NCBI GenBank assembly: GCA_015680685.1
Contig: MNCI01028947.1
Location: 337,962 to 401,961 of the forward strand
DNA length: 64,000 bases
Reading direction: 5' to 3'
Source: Gnetum montanum
Taxonomy: Eukaryota > Streptophyta > Gnetopsida > Gnetales > Gnetaceae
In this document: positions 11,551 to 23,699 of the stretch, piece by piece
Layout: the number at the start of each line of letters is the position of its first letter
Position numbering within the stretch: position 1 is the first letter of the stretch
Made by a program: the position numbers and the translations under genes
The notes under the pieces: generated by a model
Databases searched by the model: none
Told to the model about the DNA's origin: nothing
Seen by the model: only the letters and a program-made list of their open reading frames with translations

Positions 11551-12510
11551 AAATGATTGGAGAAAGTTGAAGGCATTTGACCTATAATTTGGTGATGATT
11601 TATGAAATGGATGTTTTGATTTTTGGTTTATCATCTATTTGGTAGATTGTAAAAAATAGGAAAAAAAACCAAAAATATAAATTAAAAAAGAAAAAAGAAA
11701 ATGCTATATTCAATTAGAAAAGTAAGAAAAAGTAATAAATTGAGAATAAAATATTAGAATTATTAATAATACTTGAAAATGATTTAATATTTTTAGATAA
11801 CCTTCTTGAGGACGTCTTAATTGGTTGTAGGAAAAAGTTATAGGATTTTGATAGTTGACATGCCAAATTTGTCCACAATTGCAACAAATAAATGTAGTTC
11901 ATATGGAGAACATTAGAGTGAGTATAGTATATATCTTATTAAAAACTCTTATTTTAATATGTTCTAGTCCAAATATAGTTATGCAAATCCTGTGCTTTCT
12001 ATACCATATTTTTGTGTATCCACCAATACTTTGTCAAAACTCTAAGTTGTTAAATGGCCAATTAAGTATACTCATAAGAATTATAACCTAAGACATAAAA
12101 TATCTTTATTCCTTTAAGTCATTCTATAGCTACATAGGAATTATTCATGCTAGAAAGTTTTGAGAAGGTAAAACTATAAAATTTGACTAGCAAGTTTGGG
12201 TTAGGTATCAATGGTTTTTGTTGAAGATTGTTGTTCATTGAAAATGTCTAAAGCGTTTCTATTATTGATATCATTGTTTCATAGCTTTGTAATGGCTACA
12301 TTAATCTCAAACTCTACATAAAAAATTTTAATAATATTTGATTTTAAAAATAAAACAAAAATATAATAAAAATGTTATTATCTTTGCTAGGGTTGCTTGA
12401 TATTTTTTATTTTTATAATTCATTGCAATTGATTGCACACTTTCATTTATTAGTTTTTATTGTTCCAATTGTTGTCTTTCTAATTCTTGATATCTTCATT
12501 ACCTATATTG

Positions 12511-13455
12511 TGAGCGATGAGGTACCCCTACGTCCAACCATATGAATTACGAAGTGTTCACACATGATTCAATCAAATTTCATAGACTTTATCGTTTCCA
12601 ATGCACTAGCCCTTTGTGAAGTGAATCTAGCCTTAAGGTTAATCGATGTCTTCTCAATTACACTTGTGACGTTCATTGGTATGATTAAGTGTAACTGAGG
12701 CATTTGATTTTTATCATTTTTACGTTTTATAGTTGGGTGCTTGAATTGTAGATAAAAAGGGAATTAATTAACTAATCTAAATTAACTAATTAACAAATTA
12801 TTTAGCTAATCTAACATAAGTATCTATTCCCAATTTCCATACACGTCTTGAACCCTCGTATCCATCGCTAGGTGACCAAGCACTATGCTATTAGGCATAC
12901 CAAGCAACAACGTTGCTAGGATTACCAAGTGAATAAGTGTTATGCTCGAAGCAGTCATACTTATGTGTGTAATCTATCTCGCTTGATTGCCTCATTAATG
13001 TAATAACTAGGAAATATTTAATAACTAATTGAAAATATTTAATAAATAAATGGAAATAGTAAATGCATAAGTAAAATAGCTAATCTATCTAAAGTGCTGC
13101 AAGGTTTATCAGAAAGCTCATCTTTATTGCCACATACACTATCATGCTCAGGTATAACAATGTTCAAATACAAATCCATACACTCAATGACTCCTGTTGT
13201 AGGCATTTGGAGGAAAAATTCTAACTTTCAAATGGAAAAAATGTAAGAGTTCCACTACAATTACAATATACCTATGCCATATATGCAACTACAAGTGTGT
13301 ATTTATAGTTGAAAATCAATAAAATCAACATTACATTGACAGGGCCTCATTGATGCATGGTAAGATGTATTGACTAGGCCTTGTTGATGATGCCTAGTTG
13401 ATGAGGTTGAATCAATGAGACCTTATCGATGCAACCAACTTAACGTGACTCATCA
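12511..13455 (-). mobile_element. LTR (3' LTR) of a minus-strand element
   Basis: Read on minus it starts TGATGAGTCACG right after the purine run GTGGGGACA and ends CGCTCA, giving TG...CA termini and 945 bp. It is the inverse of the LTR at 1-735, sharing the CTTGGTAATCCTAG-type internal repeats and the terminal GTAGGGGTACCTCAT. A TATAAATA box lies at 13300-13307 on minus. Near the start it carries repeated GGCCTAGTTGATG/AAGGCCTTGTTGATG-like units. Five-base flanks could not be matched because the partner LTR is unclear. Confidence 0.7.
13300..13307 (-). promoter_or_regulatory. TATA box of the minus-strand LTR
   Basis: The plus strand shows TATTTATA, that is TATAAATACAC on minus, about 150 bases inside the LTR. 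This is a normal place for the U3 core promoter. Confidence 0.55.
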
Positions 13456-13464
13456 TGTCCCCAC
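13456..13464 (-). other. Polypurine tract next to the minus-strand LTR
   Basis: On minus the bases GTGGGGACA directly precede the TG of the LTR. A little upstream is the phrase GAACTCGAGGACAAGTT, similar to what is often found just after pol in Ty3/gypsy elements. Confidence 0.5.
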
Positions 13465-13689
13465 GGCTAAATGAAAACTTGTCCTCGAGTTCTGTTACAA
13501 AATTGGGAAGGTATGGGATTATTGACTGGCTTTTCTTCACACAAAACAAACAAACTAATTTGACAAAAAATGGAGTGTATGGATCAACACATTACAAAAA
13601 ATGAAGGTGTTCAAGATACAAAATTAAACACCATGATTTAACTCTTCAAAATCAGATAACATGTTCCTTAATGGTGTGAATCTTGTTAG

Positions 13690-16551
13690 GGAAGATCAAA
13701 CGATCCTAGGTGATGGTGGTTCTTGAGGCTCTGAGAGACCCTCACCGGCTTCACGAACTGGTGGTGGTTGTGGTGGCTGTGGTTGTCCCGCTATTGCAAA
13801 AACTTTAGATAGGAGGTAGAAAGCATCTAGCAGTGCTTTTATTTTCTCCTCGTTACTCCTAGGGTCATGCACCATCCACATAGGTTCCCCAATGTGGGTT
13901 GGAATAAGCACATCCTAAGGACACGAGATTGTTGGAAAAAATTCCTTGGCATTGACAAACTAGGCAGCAAACTATCTACATTCAATGTCAAATGCTCTTA
14001 GTGTATTCTTCAACTCATGGTAGTCATTCATCCATCTAGCTAGGTTCTTAGCAATAGATCGTTGATCTCTGAATAGTCCTCTAAGAACTTTGATTTCAGC
14101 ATTAGCAGTCTCAAGCTTTTGCTTGGTGTCCTTGTGGTGTTTGAACTCAGCCTTATATAGCAGATGTGAGCTAGCCACTCATTTTTTCTAACTCTAACCA
14201 TGATAATCTAGTAGTTAGCATTACCAAGTTTGCATAATGGAGATTGGCCAACTCCATGTACTTTGTCATCTCTTTGATTTGCAATTCCTTTAAGTAGATC
14301 TTAGCTTTGTTGTAAGTGTTGATCCCATCAATGATGAGCTGCCACATCTCTATTCCTTATTGGAGTTGTTGGAGGGCTTCATTTAGTTTTACAATTTTCA
14401 TATGGATTTATTTTTCATTCATTTCTTTTGCAAACTGACCTAGTCCCTGTAGTGATTTTTCACTTTCTCATATTGGAGAGCTTCATTCTTCTAGGCGACA
14501 ATCTTGATGGCAGACTTTTGATGTAAGGTGTGTACCTCCTCCATTGATAGATTGTAGCTTTCCATGAACAATTTACCCAATTTAGTATTTACCCTAGAAA
14601 GCTACTCTTGCTATTTATGAATGAATTCTTACATTTGATCTTTTTGAGCATCAACATTTCGCAGGTGATGATTTTGTGCGGTGAATGCTTTATTCTCTTG
14701 AAGCATATGATTTGAGTCATTTTTGATTGAGTATGCTTTGGCTTTAGCTAAATATTGTTTAAAGATGGCCATCACTACCTTTTCCTTAGCTTTCTGAAAT
14801 CATTCTTGAAGATGTTTGATAGCTTCATCTCTTGTTATTGGTGAGCTAAGGATTGCTTATTCTGCAAGTTAGGCATGAAGTTCAACAAAATTCATGGCCA
14901 AGCATTGATTTTGCTTTTGAATATTTCTAGTTGCCCTTCCAAAATAATACATATGCATGTTGCATTCAATAGCTTTGACTAGTTTATGGTGATGTTCTCT
15001 AGAAGATCAAAGATGTTTGGATTTGGTTGCTTGGTTCCTACTAGTTGTTCCAATAATTTTTCATGTTGAGCTATATCTACCTTCTCGCTAACCATGCCTA
15101 TGGATGTTTGCACATCTTGGAGTGGAGATACATCTAGTACAGACACTGTGGGTGCATTTAGTGCTTTAGCTACATGGTCAGTTACCACTTTTGCTGCTAC
15201 CTCCTATCCTTGGTGCTACATCACCAACATAGTTACCTCTTCACCTTCTTCCAACCACAATAAGAAAGTGAAAGAATTCCTAGAAATTTATAGAAATAGA
15301 TGATTTGTTACTAGTGACACCATCACCTCTTGAGTGTTGGGATATGACCTTGAAGCTAGCTACATTATTTGGGTAGAGAAAATGGGACCACCTCTCTCCA
15401 TCTAGCTAACTATTCAGGCCACCTCATTAAGGTGACTCATTGCTAGCTGATACATGGATGGATCTATCCCACTCATTCCTACTTATTGCTCTTGTTCACT
15501 CAAAGATGTTATCAGATTTTTTATAGATGCTCAATGATTGTGTGGGCCTCTAGTGTTGTTTCCTAAGTTGGTGGTGATGGCAGTAGCTCCTCTTCTTGAG
15601 TTGTCACTGGTGTTTTATCCTTCATGATTTTTGACCATTAGGCCAAGGAAACATGCCTGAGAGTGTCATTAGAGTAGCAAACAATTCCTACCCTTTTGCA
15701 AAGCTTTCTAATAAGACACAAAAAGGGTAGGGACTTCCTTCCACATTCATTTTCTTTGAAATGTTTTTCAATCTCCAAATATAGTAGTTCTGTAAGGTTA
15801 ATGTGGAACTTCTGGCTTAGAGTGGTACATGGTTGGGCAGAGAAATCAGTCAACTTAGTTGGCCTCATCATTGGATTGAGGTGATAAGTTACAATCTTGA
15901 AATAAATCCACTTCGCTAGTGTGAGTGCACCATAGTCCTTACGGTTAACCCCATTACAACATTGGGTCCACTCCCTTTTGGCCTCAAAATCACCATTTGT
16001 AGATAATTCAGCCAGTTGTGTTCCTATGTCAGGCAACCCAAGTGCTTGTGTAATGGCTTCTACCAAGTAGGAGACTTGAATGCCCTTGATCTTGATAATG
16101 GACCCTAGCCTTCAGCTACTCCAGAAGAGATAGGTCTCTCCCATGTACCATTTCCCATAGGATGTGATGACTAGCCACATGGGAGAGTTATACAGTTGTG
16201 TATTGACATCCTTTGAAGCTTTCTTCAAAAATGGCCTGAAGTTGATCTCTTAAAGAACCGATCCTTGAATGTCTCAAGACCAAATGATGTCTAGGCAAGC
16301 TTGAGTCAAAGTAACCTCAAGCCTTAGCATCAGTCTAGGAACTTTTCCTCTTTGTGATTTTTTGGTTGGCACTTCTTCCTCTAGAATCTATCACATAGAT
16401 TCCACCTTGTGCTCCTCTTGAAGAGGTCCTATCGCATGGGTCACCTCTGGTAGTTCTTGGCCTTATTCTTGTTAGTGCCTTATAGCTTTGGGTCATTTCT
16501 CTCATAGTTGTGAGGGTTCTCCTTCCTATGGATGTTTTTTTTAGATGTCAT
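13690..16551 (-). pseudogene. Accessory retroelement gene, 'putative plant transposon protein'-like
   Basis: Coding text runs from an ATG at 16551 (MTSKKNIHRKEN) to about 13690, broken by many stops and frame changes. The best-preserved part, 15638-16066 (142 residues), contains LAKWIYFKIVTYHLNP, FHINLTELLYLEIEKHF and LPFLCLIRKLCKRVGI. I think this resembles the putative plant transposon protein domain (Pfam PF20167), found next to many plant retroelements. Downstream is a long coiled-coil-like part (for example ETANAEIKVLRGLF near 14100) and a Pro/Glu-rich tail (QPQPPQPPP) at about 13720-13790. It sits between gypsy-type end sequence and the LTR, with no gag, RT or integrase, so the element is probably non-autonomous. 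The layout (globular domain, coiled coil, acidic/proline tail) resembles the antisense genes at 38150 and 54062. Confidence 0.5.
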
Positions 16552-16559
16552 TTATAATC

Positions 16560-17165
16560 ATAATAATACCATGGATCAACAATCATTGTGTAACCTTAAA
16601 ACAATTGGGATACCTTTTCTCTTAAGGATAGTTATGCTTTGGATAAGTTGTGATTATGGCTAATTTAATTAACCCAATTATCATTTATTTATGTATTATC
16701 ATTAAGACATCATCCCAAAGGTTGTTGGAATGGTTAACTTGGGAAAAAGTTGATGTTTATATATATTTAAGATTATTAACCATTTGGGGAAGTTAGGAAA
16801 ATTTCCAAAAAATTTCATTGATTTTTCATCAAAAATATTAAGGTTTGTGGCCCCCATGATAAAGATCTTACCTTCGGTAAGTGAAATATTGAAAAATAAA
16901 GTGATTTGGACAAATAGTTGGGAAGTTATGAGCTCTAGAAAGTTTTGGGCTCTGAAAAATTGCAAAAATTCCCCGTGTGTTATGAGCAATTTGCAAAAAA
17001 GATTCCAAAGTGTCTAGCGGTATATATAGAATCTAAGCACTACATTAAAAAGGCCTAGTCGACAAGGCCTCGTCGATGCTGTTGGCTATGTCAACAAGGC
17101 CTAGTCGACGTAGTTGGCTACATCCACATGATTTCAATACGTGAGCATGTAGAACATTTAAGGAT
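16560..17165 (-). mobile_element. Possible 5' LTR fragment of the same minus-strand element
   Basis: 17040-17135 repeats AAGGCCTAGTCGACAAGG-like units and a ...TTGGCTA spacer, closely echoing the units near the start of the LTR at 12511-13455. A TATATATA-type box lies at about 17021-17028. The rest of this stretch does not align well by eye to the other LTR, so this may be a related family or a rearranged copy. Confidence 0.3.
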
Positions 17166-17214
17166 TCTGTAGATGTAAATAAAATTTGATCTAAGTTCAT
17201 ATGTGGCTATTAGG

Positions 17215-19284
17215 CATGTTTAAACAATGAGGGTATTCGTTGGAAGAGAATAATTTTAAAAACTAAATTATGAAAATTATTATTTAAAAAATAAATAAAA
17301 GTAAAAAATTAAGTTTGAAAGTCAAAGGTAGTTCACTTCACATGAGTTAAAGGTAGTTACTAAAGTAAAGTAGCAAAAGAAAAACAATACATGTTATAAC
17401 ATATAACATATATATTATGTTTATATAAAATATCTTTCATCCACCATCAACTTTGTATTGTATTTTCTTTTATTTTTGAAATAGAAACTAGTTTTAGTTG
17501 TGTTCTTCATATGAAAACTATTTTCTGTCCAATTTCTTTGTTTTAAAACCATTTTTAGCCTAGTTCTTTCCATTTTAAGCTTGTTTCTTCTATTTTAGAA
17601 CATGTATCAAGCCCATGTGTCACACTACATGTGTTTCTTGCACTTATAAATAGATTGTGGCCTTTAATATGTCTCATATTAATTCATGGAGAATTTTTTG
17701 GCATGTTGGTTTAAAGTAAAGTAAAAACTAATTTTGGGAATTTTGGGAGGGAAAGAAAGACAATGAGAAGATTTTGAAAGCCCTTCTAATATTGTAAGGA
17801 AGTAGATTTTATTTTCCATTCTATGTAGCTACCCTCATTTATTTTGTATTTTGTGTGCTTTCTCTTTACCTCCTAGTTCTTCATTATTCTTTTACTATTT
17901 TAATTATTATTCCAAGATTGTTGAATATTTATTAGTTTGAGATTGTTTCAAAATGGAAATTGGTATTGTAATTTTATTTAGATTATATTCTTTCTTTTGG
18001 TGAATTTTGGGATTGTGGAGACTTTGGCTAACTTGCTTCTCTAATATTTTATAATTATTTTTAACTAGCCTTAATATAAATAAAATTTAGGAAAGTTTTT
18101 TGTAGAATTTTTACTATCATATACTTTTGGTTATTTTGGAAATCTTTTAGATTTGAAATATAATAAGATAATATATCATATGAATTGTTTGGGATCACAA
18201 GGATAATCCTATGTTGGTAGTGAGGGTAACTAAGATCTATGCTTTGAAGATGTATGAATAAAATATATCATCTTTAAATTTTTGTAACATCTTTGGATAT
18301 TAAATAAATAATAGGGTAATCCAATATTAGTAATGAGGTTTTTCCAAGAGCTATTAGTATATTTCTTTGGCGCTAAGGATGAGTAAGACTTATTCTTAAG
18401 AGATTTTTAAATAAAATATAATTATTTTAGCTTCTTGGAAAACTTGTAACTCATATTAACTTTAAAATATTCTCTAATATTTAATTGGAAAACTTTGTCT
18501 AGCCTCTATCCTAAGACTTTTGGTCCAACATCCTTAGGCTCCATAAATAGGGAAATAAAATGTTTCTCATTTGAGGAATTTTAACTCCTTTTTCATTTTA
18601 ATACAGAGAGCTCACAATAGCTAGGAAAACATAAGAAGAGGGACAGGGAAGAAAAGGTGGGTAAATTCTACACAAGATGGGATCCTCTAGATTTTAATTT
18701 TTTGGTATATTTGTATTTTTGTAAAATAGAATTCTTATATACTTTCTCGATATTTGAGTCATGTAATTATTTTTGTAAATAAATAATAAAGTGTGATAGA
18801 TATAAAATTGCCATCTATGCTATTTGTATCATGACATTGCAAAGATCATTTTTCATTTTTCCATGTGTTGTATGTTTGAGAAAAATAATATTATTTTACT
18901 TTTTATTTGTATTATATAACATAATAAATTTCAAATATGAATATCTTTCTTTCAAAATATTTGATTAAGTTAAAATAACTATAGTTAGAATTGTTATTTT
19001 ACATTCTATTTATTGGAGTAGATAGTTAAATTGTTTTGCACATGCATTTTGTGAGCATAAATTTATATTTTTTAAAATAAATTTTGTTTAATTAAATATG
19101 CAAGTAATATTATATTTTACAGCGTTACATTATTGTATGGTAATTATGCTTCTAAATGATAATTTTTATTTATTTTATGACTACTTGAATTCTTAAATCA
19201 AGGTTAAATTGAGATTCTTGGGGTTTTATAACATATCTATTAATTATTTATAGAATTTTATGTATAATTAATAGGGATGTTACA
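17215..19284 (+). mobile_element. Probable 5' LTR of a chromovirus-like element
   Basis: It ends TTACA at 19284, four bases before a primer-site-like sequence and upstream of gypsy gag/pol on the same strand. A TATAAATA box is at 17645-17652, and a second TATA-like site is near 18544. The left boundary is not resolved and 17215 is a guess. No matching 3' LTR was found in the window. Confidence 0.4.
17645..17652 (+). promoter_or_regulatory. TATA box in the chromovirus-like LTR
   Basis: TATAAATA within CACTTATAAATAGATTG, followed about 45 bases later by an ATTCATGGAG transcript-start-like region. Confidence 0.4.
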
Positions 19285-19288
19285 TGAT

Positions 19289-19306
19289 TGGTATTAAAGT
19301 AAGGAT
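19289..19306 (+). other. Primer-binding site, initiator-Met type, decayed
   Basis: TGGTATTAAAGTAAGG matches the common plant site TGGTATCAGAGC except for changes of the C-to-T / G-to-A kind. It fixes the LTR end at 19284 with a 4-base spacer. Confidence 0.55.
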
Positions 19307-19309
19307 TTT

Positions 19310-20950
19310 CCTTAGATGTCATAATATTGAATTTTTTAGGCATTATTTGATTCATTTAATATTTTTAAAATTCAATTCAAGATAAGATGATAGGGAAAAG
19401 ATCAATTAATAATATTCCCCTAAGACTTCTTAAAATTCCTAGGAAACACAAAATAAAGTGTTTGAGAAACTATTAATCTTCCTTTAAAATAAAAACTAGA
19501 ACAATCATAATGATAGCTCTAAGAATCAAGGAAACGATCAAGAGTAGAGGAAATTAATTAATAATTTGAGGAGACTAAGTCCTCCTATGTGCTTAGGCAT
19601 TGAGGAACTCACTATTTCTATAAAATGGCTAAAGTAATTGGAGAAAGCTTTCCACATTTTATATTACGCTATGCTAGAGAAGACCTATTTAGCTTTATAT
19701 TACTTAGAAGGTGTGGTTGTGTGATGATAAGTGCTAGATTAAAGAATTAGGTATTGGAACAATGAAGACATAGAATGGGAGCAATCCACTGAAGTATTCA
19801 AAAACAGGTATCTCTTTAAGGCTACTAGGAGAAGAAAGCAGATGAGCTTAATTGACTAATTTAGTGATCCATTTTTATCCATGACTATGAAAATATTTTT
19901 ATTGAACTATGTGAATATGTTTTCCATGTATTACGAAATAAGATTATCTATACTAAATTTTTTTTAAAAGGATTAAATCCTATAAAATCACAGTTGTAGC
20001 ATTAGTCTTGTATTACTATGAGGAGGCATGAGCCAAAGCCATTATTATGAAAAGGAAAAAAATGGAGGATGTAGCTTGAAGAGAAAGAAAGAGGAATAAA
20101 GAAGTTATGTCTAGGATTGATTAGTGTAATTTCAAGAAATCCAAGGGAGTAAATTTTCTGTTTTAATAGTAGTCATGAGGATTTAATAGACTAGTTCAAC
20201 CATTTGATTCTATGTTTTCACCAAGATTTAATATTTCTTATATTTCAAAGAAGTTGATCATTTTGAGTAAGAGTGTCTGAAGCTACTTTACCTAGAGAGT
20301 GCTATGCAAAATAAAAGAATGAAACCTATGGTTCCAAATCTTAGAATTATCCAAAAAAATAAAAGAGAACCTACTAATAATCCTAGGGTAATTTAGGAGA
20401 ATAGAAGAATTGACAATAATCAAGAAAGTAGTGGGAGACCTATGAATCAAGGTTGGATCTATGCTATTCCCAAGAGAGATATAGTGGAGTAAGCTAACAC
20501 TATGGTTAAGACCAAATGTACACTTTATGCACAAGGTATTCTTATTTTTTTCAATCCTAGAGAAAGCCATTCCTTTTTTAATATATAAATAGTGAAAAGA
20601 TTAAATTCATTATTTGAAAAATTAGAAATTCCATTATTTGTTCAAGCTATGAGACATAATGGATACATAGTAGAATATGAGTATAAGGAGCTTCCACTAA
20701 ATATACAAGATAAGAAATGAAATGAAAATTTTTATATTATGAATTTAAGAAAATATGATATTATTTTATAAATTGAATGGTTAAGTAGATATAATGAGTT
20801 TCTTTAATGAAAGACTAAAATAGATCAACTAAAGTTAGGTGATAGACAAAAAGTCTTGGTTGTAGCTAAAAGAAGACCCATTAAGGTAGACTTGATTTCT
20901 TCTAATAATTTCATGAAAATGTTTAGGAAAGGACATACATGTTTTATGGT
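19310..20950 (+). pseudogene. Decayed gag and protease of the chromovirus-like element
   Basis: Fragments of gag (EDIEWEQSTEVFKNRYLF, then MSLIDQFSDPFLSM-like text near 19840-19880) are followed by a protease region. ILIFFNPRESHSFF stands where the active-site DSGATHSF motif is expected (about 20540), and YDIILIEWLSRYNEF-like text (near 20755-20800) stands where LGMDWLS is expected. The active-site Asp and Gly are not preserved and stops are frequent. The gene is inactive. Confidence 0.5.
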
Positions 20951-20989
20951 TGTTGTTACATCTAAAAACAAGAATAATGAATATAGCTA

Positions 20990-22170
20990 ATATTCTAGTA
21001 ATCAATAAATTTCCAAATCTTTTTACAAAAGAATTACTAGGGTTACCTCCAAAAAGAGAAATAGAAGTAGAGATTTCTCTTAAACTAGGAATAGAACTAA
21101 TTTATAAGGCACCATATTAGATGTCCCTAGTTAAGTTAGGAAAGCCCAAGATACAAGTGTAAGAACGTTTGAATAAAAATCTTATTTGACCTAGTATTTC
21201 TTGTTGGAGTGCACTAGCATTATTTGTGAAAAGGAAAGATGGAAATTTAAGGCTATGAGTTGATTATAGATGGTTGAACCAAGATACTATTAAGAATAAA
21301 TATCCTTTATCTCGAATAGATGATTTATTTAATTAGTTGAAAGGTGAAACTATATTTTTCAAAATGGATTTAAATTTTGGATGTTATTAATTTATGTTTA
21401 AAGAAAATGATATTTTGAAAATTACATTCAAGATAGAATATGAGCACTATGAATTCCTTGTATTGCCATTTGGGTTAACAAATACTTTGTGGTATTTATG
21501 CATTTAATGAATAGTGCATTAAGGTCTTATTAGATAAATTTGTAATAGTATTTACTAATGATATTTTGGTATATTTTAAAAGTGAGGAGAAATATGTGGA
21601 ACATTTAATGAAAGTATTACAACTCCTAAGAGAAAATCAATCGTACACTCAACCAAGTACTCATTTTGGAAAAAATAAATACAATTCTTGATCACATAAT
21701 ATAAAAAATAGGAATACTAGTTGAATTAATAAAGACTCGAGTAATTTGGGATTGCCCAAGGCCTACTACTATAATAGAAGTAAGGAGTTTCTTAAGGTTA
21801 GGAAGTTACCATCGAAGGTTAAAAAATTTTGCTAGAATTGCATCTCCTTTAATGAAGTTATTAAGGAAGCATCATTTATTTTAATAGATAGAAAAGTAGG
21901 AGTAAAAATTTTTATAATTAAATAAAAACTTACATAATCTTATGTTTTAGTATCACCAATCCCAAGTAAACCATTAGATTTGTATATCAATACTTTAAAT
22001 GAAAGATTAAGATGCATCCTCATGCAAGGAGAACATGTTATTGCTTGTTTTTCTTAACAATTAAAGAACCATGAAGTTAGATATCATGTACATGATATGA
22101 GATTAGCAACTATTATTTTTGCACTAAATATATGTAAACATTATTTTTTTGGTTGAAAAAAAAAATTATA
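20990..22170 (+). pseudogene. Decayed RT and RNase H of the chromovirus-like element
   Basis: The order of RT motifs is clear. LGLPPKREIEVEISL comes first, then PSISCWSALALFVKRKDG, a YRWLNQDTIKNKYPLSRIDD block and YEHYEFLVLPFGLTN. Next comes VFTNDILVYFKSEEE, where the YxDD box appears as TND, so a catalytic Asp is lost. RNase H follows with SPIPSKPLDLYINTL, IACFSQQL-like and YHVHDMRLATIIFALNICKHYFFG. The 'GLPP.RE' and 'VFIDDILVYS' patterns are typical of chromoviruses of the Tekay/Del kind. Stops and frameshifts are many. The sequence ends abruptly near 22170, and no integrase or chromodomain is seen. Confidence 0.65.
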
Positions 22171-22289
22171 ACCAAGGTATAATTAAATGTGGGGCAAAGA
22201 ACATAAATTGAAGTACTTGTAGATAATGTGGTACAAGCCTGTGTAAGGAACACAACCATTTGAAGGCCATCACTTCATGCTATTTAGCA

Positions 22290-22560
22290 TGCACACCCAT
22301 GCTACTACCACTATGAAAATGCTACTATGCTTTCTACCTCGTCACACTTTGCTGCATCCATATCTACTCTACCACCACCTATTGCTAGCCACACACATTG
22401 CCCATCACTACCTCTCGTGCCACCCATCATTGCCTCTAATGCTATCCATCACTACCTCCTGCACCACCCATCACTACCACCCATGCTAGCCATCACTACC
22501 TCTTGCATTGCTCATCATCGCCTCTAGTGTAGCTCATAACCACCTCCAGTGCTATTGTGT
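22290..22560 (+). repeat. Degenerate minisatellite, CCATCACTACCTC unit
   Basis: A unit of about 25-30 bases built on CCATCACTACCTCNNGCNCC recurs some eight times with variation. This creates long open frames in two phases, which are compositional and not genes. Confidence 0.6.
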
Positions 22561-22642
22561 GGACCTTGACTACCATTCACGATGAAACAACAAATTCTTC
22601 GTTATATGACAAAAAATTTTCAATTGTTGATTAACTAATGAA

Positions 22643-22834
22643 AGAATTTGAAATTCTCGTCAATTAACAAAAAACTCTAATTTTTATCATTGAATTGTTA
22701 GTTTAAATTAGGAATTTGCAAAAATAGTTTTCAAAATTAGAATTTGAAATTCTCATCAATTAACAAAAAACTCTAATTTTCATCATTGAATTGTTAGTTT
22801 AAATTAGGAATTTGCAAAAATAGTTTTCAAAATT
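22643..22834 (+). repeat. Near-perfect 96 bp tandem duplication
   Basis: 22643-22738 and 22739-22834 begin AGAATTTGAAATTCTC and end GTTTTCAAAATT; I count two differences. The unit is AT-rich and contains AATTTGAAATT-type palindromes. Confidence 0.85.
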
Positions 22835-23695
22835 AGAATTTTCTGTAGTGGTAGCAATAGAAATAAAAATTCCACAATTAAGCATGCTCTATCTAGAGTG
22901 GAACTAGGAAGGGTGACTTTTTGAGAAGTCTTATTTTTTGCGTTAAAGGTCCTAGACTCCAGAAGTCATAACTTTTGATTTCGGAAGCCTTCTTTTAGCA
23001 AACGAAGAGTCATCTCCTATTGAATTCAACATTTTGAGTTCAATGGTGCAGTCAAATTCATCCCAAGAAAACCAAAAAATTAGTTTTTACTCTTTATTCG
23101 ATATAGTGCCTCAAGATCCTCAAAAGTTTAATTTTTACACAACTTAAGCATACCATATTCATTTTCAACATATGAATAGTCATTTCTAACATTTTTCATC
23201 CTTTTGAACTCAATGGTAGGTTAGATTTATCATCCAAGCAACCTATAATTCAATGATATTATAAATTCAACATTTTAGGCTCTAACATTTAGTACATAAC
23301 CATTACAAATAGTCTTAAGATCGCTATGGCATGTTATTAGTTACACTTTCGATGTGAGTGTTCTTAAGGGGGCTAGAAAGGTCAAAAAAAATATAGTTAA
23401 ATATTACAGAAAATCACATAGTGTAATATATATTACTAAAATTAGATAATATAGTTACATATTACATGATGTCGTTAAATATTACTAAAATTAGATAATA
23501 TAGTTATTCAGGTGATGCAGTTGATTATTAATTGATGTATTAGTTAAAGATCAGTTGATGTATTAGTTGTAGAATTAGTTGAAGAAATAGAACAATCTTT
23601 AACCATTAAGAAAAGGGTATATTAATCCATTTTGCAATCAAAACATAGGGAAAAACAATATGGAGACTCAAAATCTCATTTTGATTAGGAGTATG
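22835..23695. other. Non-coding stretch
   Basis: No gene recognised. Around 23400-23500 a phrase TAAAATTAGATAATATAGTTA appears twice about 56 bases apart. Confidence 0.45.
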
Positions 23696-23699
23696 ATAC

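Noticed and set aside
22277-22527. Two overlapping open frames
   Set aside because: They arise from the CCATCACTACC minisatellite, which lacks stops in more than one phase.
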